From positions 4,612,005-4,676,004 of the forward strand of contig JAJKFH010003504.1 in NCBI GenBank assembly GCA_023333565.1: 64,000 nt of DNA, in the 5' to 3' direction. Position numbers and translations under genes: made by a program. The stretch's first letter is position 1; every line of letters starts with the position of its first letter. The notes under the pieces were generated by a model. It saw only the letters and a list, made by a program, of their open reading frames with translations, ran no database searches and was not told the DNA's origin. Source of the DNA: Puffinus mauretanicus. Taxonomy: Eukaryota > Chordata > Aves > Procellariiformes > Procellariidae. Of this stretch, positions 26,690 to 39,440 are shown in pieces.

Positions 26690-28010
26690 AAATGATTAAG
26701 CCACTTTTTCTTTCAAAGTGTTTGTTGAATGACTGCCACTCATTTCACATTATCCTTCTTGCAAACGTCGTCTTTCCTGTTTTGAAGTATTCCTCAGTTG
26801 TTTTCTGCTCCTGTACTAAATTTGAATGCTTCGTGATATTTGTTTTTAATCTTTTCACTAACACACCAAATGTTTTGCTTGTTGGGATGAATATTGTATA
26901 ACCTAAAATCCCCTCGTTGTTTACTTTCTTCTATCTCTCATGTCCAGCCACTTCATCCTTTCCCCTATATGTATATTTAATGTGTTGATTTTTTGCATGA
27001 TCCAGAGATTATCACGTTCCCAATGTCACCTTCCAGTCATCCTGCTACTACTTACACAAAATTGTTCCATTCAGCATAATCTCCGTTTTGTGAATAATTC
27101 TTTTCAATTAAACAAAATGTAGTCTTTAATTAGCATTTTACTTATGAAGTTACTTTGCCCTTTGTACCACTTAGTTTTTCTCCTTCCCTTTCTTACCTAT
27201 TATTCAAGTGATTGCAAGCTGGAGATGTTGCATGCTGCCCAAAATTTGGTATCCAAGATTTTAGCTGGGGCACTGATAAATCTCTCCATCTTTCCAAGAG
27301 GTTTCTTTCTGATTTTAAAAAAATATACCTAATTCGTCTCATCTTTTAGATTTGTAAGGATAAACTTTGCTTAGTTTTGGAGTTGAATAACCTTTTACCA
27401 TTCTCTTGTTTCTTATTCATTGTGCTTGGATGCTAATTTCCTTCTGTCTTTTCACACATGGAAAATGAACATTGGTTTCTTCTGTTCATTCTTCTTATTA
27501 TATTATAGGAAAAAACAGTTCAATGCAGTTTTCCTCCCTGTTTTTAAACAAATTGTCATTACCATCTCTAGAAGCTTTTCTAGGTTGTTGAGGTTTTTTA
27601 TAATACACAATTTTGGTTTTTAACCAACTTCACTTTCATTTTTCAGATTTATTTTTCTCTTCCACCTTGTTAAATTTATTCTGTCACACTTCCAGGATCA
27701 ATCTCTATCTACTTTTCTTCAAATTATTTTATTTGCATTTAGCTTTTTACTTTTTTTACAAAGGCAACATGCTGTATTGCTGCTGTAGATGAGTTGCATA
27801 ATTCTGGAGTACTTGTTTAATTATGAAACAACTATTTATTTTATTTCCCCGCCCCCACTTCTTTCAAACATTCATCAAAATAGCATCTTTTTCCAAAACG
27901 TGCTCTGCTGGACTATAGTAACTATGCTCTGGAAAGGAACAAAAATGCTCATCAATCGGTCTCTGGGGGTCACAATCTTCTGTCATAAGTGTGCATTACG
28001 TTCCTGAAAA
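26690..28010. other. T-rich, strand-skewed domain
   Basis: The plus strand is strongly T-rich. In the 60 bases starting at 27121 I count 29 T against 13 A. Five successive short frames open on the plus strand (26692, 26940, 27144, 27420, 27789), mainly because stop codons are A-rich. No known protein is recognised. In the DLG2 sense the region is A-rich, as an old LINE coding strand would be, but I see no family match. Confidence 0.5.
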
Positions 28011-31000
28011 AATATTGGATTTTGAAATATTTGTTGTGAAGTTTCAGCTGCCTTTTCTCAAATTACGATGAATCTCCCTTTTCTCTTCAAACTTAAGTGT
28101 TTTTTCTTGACAGGTTCCTCTTCTATTAGTAGCAGGGATGTTGAGATGTTGAGGGGGAGTTGTATTATGACCCAGAGCACGTACTGAAACACAAAGGACA
28201 AATATGGGGATAACATCTCCTTTGCTCTTATCTCTGTCTTTGGAAATGTGCCCACTTGATACAACCACAAACTTGGGAACTTCTTTTAGGGGTTTCAGTG
28301 CACTTACTTGGAGGTAAGTTTTTTTCTAGTAATGCAGCTGTTATTTACTAATTTATGATGCCATTTGTTTTCACCCTGATACATATGATGTTAAAGAATT
28401 ACTTTAATAGATTTAGAAGGGTTATTTTTCTTCTTAAAATGTCTACTGAGGATCAGTTACACTCCCAAATATTGCTTAGAATAAGAAATTGCCTCTTAAA
28501 CTCCTCTTTTAAGTTGCCATCCAAAATTTCAAGAGTGTACACAACCGATACTAGCATTCAGAATAGATATGAGGCCAAATATAAACAACATGACTATGAC
28601 AAAAAAATATTTGTTTGCTCATCTAAATAAGTATTTTGGCCACACACTTCCCTCATATTGTACAGTATCATTTCCAGTCAGGTTCGATAGAGAGCACAGA
28701 AACAACGAGCAAAACCAACTGAAGACAAAGATGTCAAACACAAGTTAATCAAGTCATAGCGCCCCCCAAAAAATAAAAATAAATTAGGAAAATACAGCAC
28801 AGAAAGTAACATTTTATAGAGAAAGAATAGTTCACGTTCTGTTGAAAGGCTGGTTATATCGAGACATTTGAAAGCCAGTATGGAAAAATATTTCCTATTC
28901 TAAATTGCAATATGGTAAGAAAATAATTTCTGAGTCTACTTATTTTATGTCAGGACTTTTACTTTAAATTATTGATGGAATTATGCAAGTCGATTTCTGA
29001 TCTGATGTATTTCATAATTTTAATTCCTTTTGGTTCATTGGGCACATCAAGGAAGGCAAAGAAATGTACAGTGATACAGAAGAAAATCAAGGTATTTTTT
29101 GAGACTCTGATCGGAGTATCACCTAATGCCTTCATTGCCCAGATAATTTTCTGAATTCACATGGACTGGAAAAGTAGCATGAAAAAAACCTTCGTAATGT
29201 AGGAACTGAGGTAAAAATAATATATTGTTGCTAAGATTAGGTCTTGAAAAGATATTTTGGGTCTTGCGAGCATTTTGTACAACTAGCAAAATAATAAATT
29301 ATTAAGTCTAATGGAAACCTTTGTTAGAAGACTTAAAAATACCTTCATGAAGCTTAGCAAAAATTTTATCTGGCTGCTTAGTTTCTAAAATAACTGGACA
29401 CATTTCTTGTGTACACAAAATGGCTGCTGGATCATTATTGTTTCTTCTTTACTGAAATGGAATAACTATGAAAAAATTGACCGCAGTTGTGCAGTCTTAA
29501 AGTTCTCTCTCAACCTTCTTATCTTTTGAACTCTGACTAAACATAATTCATATGCAATCCTCTACAATGTCTTCAAAATTTTACAACCTTGCTCCCTTTG
29601 TATCTCACACCCTAATCTTACCCTACACACACACTGCCCCATGCACCCAACAGCGGGTGTTACCTTGCAAGGGGGGCATGCAAGTTCCAGGAACAATAAA
29701 TGCGTCAGGAGAGAATCGGAAAGATCTCTCTAACAGAAAAACTACTAACAGACCCAGTGGCCTCTGCATACTAACCGAAAAACAAACAAAACATGCAGAT
29801 ATGGCCTGATCTACACGTTTTACAGGTCCCTGTGCTGCTCTCTTTTATATGTCTGCCCCACACTGAAGACAAGGACTACAAACCTACAGATCCCGTCCAC
29901 AGCTGCAGCAGAAGTGGAGAGATGGATCCATGTCCCACTCCTGAAATAAAACTCACACATAAGACGAACGCTACTCGTATTAAGGAGATTTTTTCATGCT
30001 CCCTACATTGACAAGTGCTGTATTTTAAAAACAACAAAGAAAATTACACAACTCTTCCCCAAAAAACTCTTCCACACTTGTCTCCAATTTTTTGGCTCCT
30101 TGTCTTGACTGATACATGAGATCCGCACCCTGGGGTTCTTTTCTGTCAAGAAGAGTCTTTATTCCATTTAACTAAATAAAAAATATGCACACATGCACAG
30201 AAAACATATGACATAACATCTGCCAGCTATGACCTTGTGCAACCTTCATAAGATTTTTTTACGCTTTTTTTCCTGTTCGTATTATTTTTCATTTCACCCT
30301 TCTTGATAGAAGACATCTATATTATAAACTATATTCATTACCCATAGTGCAGTAGTTTAAACATTCCATAGCTAGTTAAGCATTTTCCTTGAGTATAAAC
30401 AATATTAAACTCCTGTGTTGCAACTAAGTGTTCTTCAGTATACCGTTGCGGTGCTTTTTTACTCTGTATGGACTGGTACTTAGTGCAGGGTGAGTTTGAA
30501 ATGTCCCATACCAATTGTGACCAAAAGGCAGCTATATATTCAAGCCATAGCACTCTCTCCCCTGAAATTCCTTAATTCCTACTTCTAATAGAGCTACCAT
30601 GCTATAATAGCAACCGACATTAAGTTTAGACTAGTTAGAAAGGTTTCCTGTAAATCCCTCAACCCATCTATGCAGGATTTCATAATGCCAGAGGAGAGCT
30701 GGGTATGAATAGCTCCTGCTAGCCCAAATGCAAGGCAGCAATGAAAATCTTTTGTGTGTCCATGGGAAAACAGTAAAACTTCCTAACAGCATTTTGCACT
30801 GTTTTCCAGTTATCACTACTGTTCATAAGGATCTGAAAGTTTTCAGAGGAGATAGCTGGATTGGGAGCTGGACTCCTTGGGGAGTTAGTAATGAGCTCTA
30901 ATGCCTTTTGCTTCTAAATTGCTTCTGCTGACTTAGTTAAAGTTTTATTATCATCTTGACAGTAGAGTTAACAGGCCCACCTCCAGCCCACCATCATCAC

Positions 31001-34000
31001 TTGCCTCTGTCTCTGCAGTGTCACGGAGACAGGTGAGTCAGTGAAACATCCCCATCTTAGGGCTCCTTTGCCTTGAGAATCGATCCGGCTGCCAAAATAG
31101 CAGGTACCTCCATCCCGTTATGACACCTTGCTGCTGTGATGCACCCACCGTTTGCAGTAGATGAGCTGTCTTTTGGACTTGGACTAGTCAGCTGCTCCCT
31201 ACGGGGTGGGGTAACCTCCCTCTGCTGATATTAGCTAAGCACTCGTATAGTGCAGTTACATGAACTGCAGATTGATTGCATAAATCACACGCAGAAATTT
31301 AAAAGCAGAATCACAATGTTAACATTTTTTGGTTAAAAAAAAAAAAATTGTAGTTGATAACTCCCCATTGTAGAATAAAAAACCCTCCCTGCTCGTACCA
31401 ATTTCCTTGTTCCTTCCTGATAAACAAACACAGCCCAAGATAACAGCCTAACAAAACATCTATGCAGCAGCCAGCACAAGCCCCCCGAGAATGGCTTATT
31501 TCCCCAAAGAGTCAGTTCATGAATGATGTGATTTACCACATTTCTGGATGTGACCGCTGTGCCGGCTTCTTGGGGCTGGACAACACTTGAAAACCTGATT
31601 TCAGATGAGTAAAGGGGTGAATTGACCCTGTTGCAGAAGGAAGGAGTGGCACCATGCTCCTGGTGATGTTGAAGGCCGGGGGGTGGCAGGAGGGCAGGCA
31701 CCTCTGCTCCCTCTGTCCCACAGCCACACCACAGCTGAAAAGATAAATGCTTTCATCATGCAGTTATTGCTCGGAAAATTGATTTGTTTATGACATTGTG
31801 CCTTGCCAGGAGAGTGTGACCCACCCAGTGTTAATCCATAGAAAGGAAAAGTCTGTGAGTTTTGAAAAAGCACAATAAAATTCAGAGGATTTAGGTAGTT
31901 GAGCAGAAATGAAGTCTTGGCTGTTGATGAGAAAAATCTGGCTCCTCTCGGAAAGCGAATCAAACCATATATCCCCTCTCCAAAATAATCCCTGCATTTG
32001 TAAGAGCCTCAGAAGAAGGAAATAAGCATCAGTTGGGGCTGCCAAATGAGATGCAGCACTGCTGCACTACGGAGCAACAGCCGCAGCGAAGAGAGTGAAC
32101 TGAACGGGATCTAGAAGAAGCAGGGAGCGCAGTCATTAAAAACTGCCACGAAACCTGATTTGAATCCTTATTCATTTGCTACATTCTTCTTAAAGGCTTT
32201 CTTATTTCTTATGTTCTCTATGTTGTAAAAGGCAAAAAATAAGCAGCACAGAGTTTGTGTGTTGAAGCCAGACTTGTGGCCCACAGCAGAAGAAAGTCCA
32301 TGCCGGAAAAACAATGACTAATAACACTTGTGAGACATGTTATGTCAACACATGTGACAGATGCCAATCAGTAGGACTCCAGCTGAGCCTCAGCTACAAA
32401 TTTAAGACCAGAAAAATTCTGGAGGAGGGCTGAAGACAATACCATCTTTTCACAGAGGTCAGTTTGGGCTGTTTGCACCTGCTAAGCTCATAGGAGTAAA
32501 TCTGCCCCCAAGCACGTGCCATGTGGATCATACAATTTGAACACAGGGCATATGCTCAGTTGCTATGCAGTTTCAACTAAAGTCATCTTTATCATAAAAT
32601 AATATTTATTTTAAGAGCTATAAATTTTTCAATGCATAAGGGGTGCAACAACCTGTGACTCATTAAAGCCAGCCCATGCTGCTGCCTGTTGCCCTGGCTT
32701 TGCTCATCCTTCTTTCATCACTGGCAGCGTACCTAGGCGTGAGGCTGTGAGATCGCAGGGGCTGCGAATGGCTCTACATCATTTGTTTATACAGTGCTGA
32801 GCCAAATTTTGGTTCAACAAGCAATACAGCTATTAAACAGCTATAGCGGTATGTAGGCAAAGCACTTGGGAAACTTGGTCAGTATTGGAGAGGTATTGTA
32901 TTAAAAAAGGAGCAAGCTCCACATGGAGGACGTGTTGGGAATCACCTACAGCTTTCAGCTTGAATTAAATTAGCTTTCAGTAGACCTTTGAGGTGGTATG
33001 TTCAGAAACGAGACTAATGTCATTCTTTATGTCAGGGAGAAAGGTTGCTGGGGCCACAGACCTTGGACACAAACAGATGAGAGCTGGAACGGATAGTTCA
33101 GCCGGTCCGTCCTTCTGCCAGAGCAGCACTGTTTTGAATGACTGGCTCCCAAGTTGCTGTGTTCAGAAGAGATTCAGGTTTGTGTGGCATTAGGAAGGCC
33201 TCTGGAAACAGATGCGGTCTGTTGGGATACATCTTAACAGAAGAATCAATAGACAGAGCAGGGGAAAGGAGTTAAACTATAAGACAGCTGGTGAATTACA
33301 AACATATGGTAAAGGACTGTGCCAAAGGAGGAAAAATGAAAAGAAGTTGAAGCAGAGATTTTTCAATAAGAGGCAGAGAGAACAGAGAAGAAGAGAGGTG
33401 AGATAAGTCTGTGGCTGAGCGGGGACCGAGGCACAGAGGTTACATACACCAGACATATACCCTGAGACTAGGTGTGCAGAGATCATATGGGGTACAAATT
33501 ACAATGCCGTGATCAGAAGGGCTCTCCACGAGCACCCAGTGCAACGCACGCTCTTTCCCAGTGGATTGGAGAGAGCAGGAACTGCTGAGCTCTGCCCATC
33601 CATATTACAGCTGTATATAGTGCCAGGATGGAGAGGCTTGCCGAGCCAGAAACATACTCTCCATCCTAAGAAAAAAAATTGAATTTTGGAGGCAAAATTC
33701 TCTCAAATTGGAACTGAAGCTAAACTACAAAAAAAAAAAAAAGAAACCCTCTGCTTTTTCCTGTCAGGCTTGATCCTGAAACTGCTGAAGCGACTTGTAT
33801 TGGATGGTCTGCAGGAGCAGATTCCTCTGAGTAGAGAGACATAGTATGGGAATAAGGGAATTAGGAGCCGTAAACTCTGACTCCCACATGTAAAAGCAAT
33901 ATTCCTACTTTCCAGATATCCTCACGGAGTTTTCAAAAAGCCAATTCTGCACAATTGACATTTTCTAATAAAAACTACTCCACTGACAAGTTATCAACCA

Positions 34001-35600
34001 GTTTCTACTTTCTCATTAGAGGTAATAATAAAAAGGCAAAACAGAACCCTCTTACAGGACTGTGGGGAAAACAAATAAATTAAGAGTAATGGAGAATTTG
34101 AACTAGTTAGTCATAAGGATAGAGACAATAAACAGAAGCAATACATCAAGGAAGATATTTGAAAGCATAACACAAGATTGCTTATTTACACAGAAAATTG
34201 TAAAGGATCGGTAGAGAGAAACCAGTTCTTGCTTAGACTATAGTATAGAACGGAGGTCGTGATTTGAAATCAAGAAGTAAAATTATCGTGGATAAAGCAC
34301 CTTCCACAAAAGTTTTGGTCAGGTAGTCACCAATGGGTTTAAATGACTAAAAATAAGTCCCAACACAAGGAGAATAAAATAGAACATTTCAGAAGTAATG
34401 ATAGGAAGTGTAAAATGGAACCTGAACAGAATTAAAATAAACAAGATGCATCAGTACAGGCCACAGAACAAGCAAATGAATTTGTGTTGAACCAAAGCTT
34501 TGAATATCCAGGGTGCAGTTATACCTGAGCAAGGTGCTAAAGGTCACTGCAGTTCTCGGACGTGTCTCTTATCTGGGCTGTGCTCAGAACTGGACCAAAG
34601 ATGTTTCAGATCCGTGCTGTCAAATTCATGGCATTTCTGCCATTTTCTTTAGATTCCACTCTCAATTAAACAGAGGAGAATCAAGTCTAATTTACAGCAG
34701 CTTTATCTCAAGGATGAGCAGAGAAAAACTGCAGTATTTAGAAAAGGTCCATTAAAGAACTCAGATGATTTATTCCTGAGGGCAAAATCCTCCAGATTTA
34801 AATAACAAAAGATGGGCTTAAGCCAATACAATAAGCACTATACTAAAGACTATAAATCCATCCTTTTACAAATCAGTATAAAATCAGGATACAATATAAA
34901 AGAGAAGGAAATGAAAACTGGAGAGAGAAGAGGATGAAAATAAAGACAAGACCAGCCACATGGCATCTAGAAGCAAAGTTCTTATAACATGTGATATTGA
35001 TCTCATCTTGATAAGCAATAATAAATTCCTTTTCAAAGTAATCTGCAAGCTAATACTGATAGAAGAAAATTCAAGTTTATATATAGAATGTCAATTCAAG
35101 TATGCTCTGACATTTAAATTGTTTTATAAAATTATGAAGCCAAAGCTGCTAGAAATATTCACTTACAAACAAGTAAACATCTGCTGTAACATCCACAACC
35201 CAAACATTAGCAAATGTTGGTAAAAGCACGAGAAACAGACAGTGAATTAGTCAGCTTCTGGTCAATAAGTAAAATGTTTATTCTGTACTCTTTGCTTACT
35301 TTGGCTAAAAGGAATCACACTGGGAAAATTAATTGGATTTTGTAAAGCACCATGGTTTGAAAAAGATCAAAGTGTTCTTTAGAATAAAGTTATTTTTTAG
35401 GTCATGATTTTGTGATTGCTTCTTAAGTGTGAAGCACTCTAAGAAGCAATTGTTTTAAAAGAACGATAGGTCAGTGATTGAACAGAAACTCGAAAATAGC
35501 AAAAACAAATTAGTAACAGAGGGGGACATAAAGAAAACAGAGACCAAAAGAAATGGAGATGAGATAAAAATAACCATAGAAGGCAGCTTTTTGTCCAAGC
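28011..35600. other. Intronic sequence, no gene recognised
   Basis: AT-rich except for a more GC-rich patch at about 30950-31750. A splice-like pair (tctctgcag then gtgagt) flanks 14 bases at 31019-31032 on the plus strand. Overlapping minus-strand frames at 31333-32045 show no known domain. Homopolymers include A13 near 31336 and A13 near 33729. Confidence 0.45.
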
Positions 35601-35604
35601 CTGG

Positions 35605-35653
35605 GTTTTCTGTTTTTTTGTTTGGTTTTTTGTTTTTTTTTTTTCCCCCCCCC
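35605..35653. repeat. T/G-rich then C-run low-complexity tract
   Basis: Runs of T broken by G (ttttctgtttttttgtttgg) end in about fourteen T and nine C. Frames on both strands through this tract are artefacts of composition. Confidence 0.9.
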
Positions 35654-38389
35654 ATGAGGTAAATATTGATTTAAATCTCAACTTCAGAACTGGAATCATA
35701 AACAATGCTATTATTCTGTTATTAGGAAAAGATTACAGCCAGAGCAAGTCATACAAAGTCAACTACAGAGTCCAACTGCTGCCACTTACAATGACTCCTG
35801 CAAGTCCATGTCTATAGGAGAGGGTTCCATAGCTACATATACCCTAGACACTGGGCCAGGGACTATTTTCTGGCTTTTAGACAAGTTGATGCATGTCCGT
35901 AAGGCTAAAATAGTTTGGCTGTTCTTAAAAAGCTGAATGGCAATGCCATGTGGTTTAAGCTAAGGCCTAAATCATGGCCAACATTTGTTTGCAAAAGTAT
36001 CTCTTTGTTCAAGCCAAAAACTGTACCAGGAACCATGATATCAGTTTAAGACTTGATATAGCCCTATGTACTTTATTAGTACTATGAGATGTAGTTAGGG
36101 CTATAGTCATACAGAATTACATCTATAGAGTGTTAATGCCAAAAATGTTAAAAATTTACCTAGATGTTCTGAAAACTGCCACAGAGAAAATGAGTTTTTA
36201 TTGCTTAAGGCATATAAGGAGCTGTCTTTTTATTAGAGGTCTCACTTTCAAATTTACAATTGTGTCTTACTGCAACACGACAAGAAAGCGCTTTGCTTGC
36301 CACAACTGCATTGGAGCAATCAAGGTTTATGGCAACCAAGCATTGGCGCTCCTGACCATGGTCATGTAGAGCTCGATCTTACAAGGAGTTGAGAGCCTGT
36401 TGGCTTAAATTCAGGACTTAAACTCATGGTTGATCCTCTCTAGGAAATCCCTCTGGCCATCAATGGGTCAAAGCTTTGCTTAAAAAATGTAGTTCTGGGT
36501 AGGGGTCTAGAAGCAGCCATTGGCATAATTAAGCACAGATCTGCAGCTAACAAAAGCCACTCCATTTATACTGTCTTCCCTAGGTGATAGATTAATTAAA
36601 CTCAAAAAAGCCTCTTTTCTGGAGTGTTAAAAACAGTGAAAAAAGATCCTCATTTAACGTTAATTATATTAATTGACAAAATGACATACATATTGTCTTG
36701 CTCTGTCTCTACTTTGTTGTAATTAATGTTGATTTCAAAACAATTTGCTTTTTCTTTGATCATATAGATCAAAGAAATGTTTAAAAATTCACACAAGCGC
36801 ACACATATTATGTAGTTATGTGTACACACACACACACAGAGTTATTCAAAGTTCTGCAAGAGGAAAGAAAACCATGACTGCAGATTCCATTCACCGTCTT
36901 AGAAATTCCTTGCAACAAAGAGAGAAAAAAAATATTTTTAAAGTTAGCTAACAAATTCCTCTAAGTTCCTCTCTAAAGTTTAATGTGATGTTTGTCAGAT
37001 TGACGAGGCCATTCAGAGGCACAAGCTATGGATGGCTTTGCAAAGGCTGACCATTGCCACAATCCTCCTATACGGGCTATGGTATACTGGTCGCACTTGT
37101 GTAAAAAAATAAAACGACACCAACTCCTTCTGGCCAAAGGATTCTACCACAATGTTGTGAAATCATATGATCTAATGATCAAGTAATGAACTGTGTTCTT
37201 TACCAAAAGATTTCTCGTAAGGCCCAGAGGATTCAGTGCTTACAATGCAGATCTGTAACCATTTTTCAGAGCTGGTTGTTTATTCTTCCTACTTAGCTTA
37301 TTCCTGCAGCATAAAGTGAGATGCGTGCTGGAGACGGGACGTACAGCGGGGAAGGCTTTTTGCACTAACCATGCAATAAAATAATTAAATCACAATAACC
37401 AAATCTGACTGGTTCAGAGAAACTTATTCAGAAATCTGAGTAATATTAAGAAAATCCTTACTTTGGTTGACACATATGCCCATCATTATGGATGAAGTTA
37501 CACAATCTCCCAGCACGTCAGATTGAATTATATTTTTTCAGCAGCATTTTTCAGTTGTCAGAACAACTTGTATAAAAGGTTTTCCTTTTGCTAAGCTTCT
37601 AAATGAATTTTTCTGGAGTCACTGGAAACTTCTGTCCGTGTCTTCTGACTTTCATCTCAGTTAAATGACTTGGCTAGCAAGACTAAAATTTGAAGGCAAA
37701 AATATAAAAGGGTATAATCTGAAACACGCTCAAGCTGAAAATCTTTGTGCTTTGGAATAGTAAAACCAAGAAGATTCTCAAGGAAAATGAGCCTGCTTGT
37801 GAAACTGAAGGAGTCAGAATAAAATAATTCACTTCATTAATTTCAAACACAACTTAAATGAAGAAATTTTTATCTTTATATTTTTCTTTTTCTTGTTCTT
37901 GTATTCATGAACACATCATATTTTTTCATTTGCTTTTCATTACCATCCTATTGTTAGAAGCTGCATTTTAATTATTTGGACAAATTAATTGAAAAATAGT
38001 ACAAATAATAGATAAAGCAATTTTCTACACAGCTTTTGTATGAATACTTTGAGATATGGGAAGTAATATTTTTCTATTTTCTTATCTGGCTCCTGTTGAT
38101 TGCTAATGCTGTAGGTTTTGCAATTATGTAATATGATAAGTAAAAATACCAGTTTTGAACTTTACTCTATATTCATTATTGTGCATTAAAAATTCACAGT
38201 CAGGAGAGAAATAAGTGTGAATGCATTTAACATGCTAGAAATAATTTTAGATTATTTAATAGGAGAAGCTAGATTTAATTTCACTTATTAAAAGCCTAAA
38301 CAATCATTTCATATTATGTATTAATATTGTTTATTTATTTATTGCAATTTTATATTCATATTTGAAAGAACCTTTTTGTGACCAAAAGC
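35654..38389. other. Intronic sequence, no gene recognised
   Basis: Includes a short CA run near 36825-36837. A stretch rich in A/T with few CpG at 37860-38340 looks like single-copy DNA. A 79-codon frame at 36130-36369 (plus) has no recognisable family. Confidence 0.45.
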
Positions 38390-38509
38390 ATGACAAGCCA
38401 TCAATCACAACAGCACCATCAAGAGATCCTTGCAGTCTCACGGTATATCTCCGAACTGCAGCTTGCAGAAGTGATCTGTATGTCAGCTCTCTACAATGAT
38501 GAGATGTAA
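38390..38509 (+). other. Small ORF of 39 codons, unrecognised
   Basis: An ATG frame runs from 38390 to TAA at 38507-38509. The predicted peptide is polar at its start (two HQ-rich patches), then has a helix-like part with regularly spaced Leu, Ile and Ala. The final codons overlap a donor-like gatgagat|gtaagg. The minus strand is also open across the same interval and has a pyrimidine-rich AG at its 5' side. I cannot name a homologue. It may be chance, a retroposed remnant or an unannotated exon. Confidence 0.2.
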
Positions 38510-38789
38510 GGTTGGGGTTAATGCCAGCAGTGACACTGGAACGGGGTTATAGCAGGTGAACGTAACTCATGTTCACATTTGTTGACTCATTTTAAATTTG
38601 TTCTCTTCACTGTTATTATGAAATTCAAATATGAGCCATGACTGTAAAATGTTTATATGCTGCAATGAAAACCTTTACAATTTTGATTCGAAAAATCCAA
38701 TGTTTTCATAGCATAAGAAGAAAATGCATCAAAGAGTTTATAGGAAAAAGCCAGTAAAAAGCAGACAGAGGATCAGAACTGGGAAAGCG

Positions 38790-39440
38790 CTACGTGCATG
38801 TGTGCCCGCATGTCTCACATTTAGTCACGTAACCCTTCTCATGTGCCCTGTGGACACTGTGAAAGACTGTCATTGACTCGGAGAAGTTTACTTGGCGACA
38901 TTTTTCATATACACTTTCACCATGTCACCTTTTGTCACATTTGTCACCGTATGACATTCCTGCGGCCTTGAAATCCTCTGCCGCCCTATGGCCTCGACAA
39001 AAGCAATCGCATCCCTCCGGACCATTGTGCAAGAATAGCACCAGTGTGCGGGTGGTCAGCCCGAGCTCCCCTCTGCACCCCTCTCCCTGGTGCACCAGAC
39101 CTCTATCCCAACACTAATAACTACAATTAGGGCTTTAGACAGTCCTCTGGATACTTCATGCAGTATCTGGAGGACCCCCCCTACCTCCGCCTGGCCCATG
39201 ACGTTGGGTGTCTGATATCGACCTGTCACACGTTCAGACAGGTCCCTCGTACTTTCTTTCAGGGATCCCCTAACACTTAGAAGGAACAATTTGGGAATAT
39301 CCATACGCTATTTTCACTGTTCTTCAAATCTTTATCCTTTAACTATGCTACTTGCAGGAAAACCTGACGTAGTTGGGCTCCCACCCTGCCACGTTGGCCA
39401 ATTTTACCTCGCTGCTTCCTTTGGATAGTTGGCTGTCTTT
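38790..39440 (-). pseudogene. Decayed coding-like island, possibly a retroviral leader/gag relic
   Basis: This GC-richer island is open on the minus strand in two overlapping frames. One has an ATG at 39304 and runs to a stop ending at 39056, with an internal Met-Gly-Gln. The other is open from 39113 to 38793 except for one TGA at 38925-38927, and ends with a Cys-rich motif (C-x2-C-G-H-x-C) just before its stop at 38790-38792. The overlap at 39056-39113 is where a single ancestral frame could have shifted. Upstream on the same strand, tggccaacgtggca (39387-39400) loosely resembles a lysine-type primer-binding-site tail, and a tataaata lies near 39485. A degraded endogenous retrovirus is my best guess. 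Other old genes or chance are possible. Confidence 0.3.
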
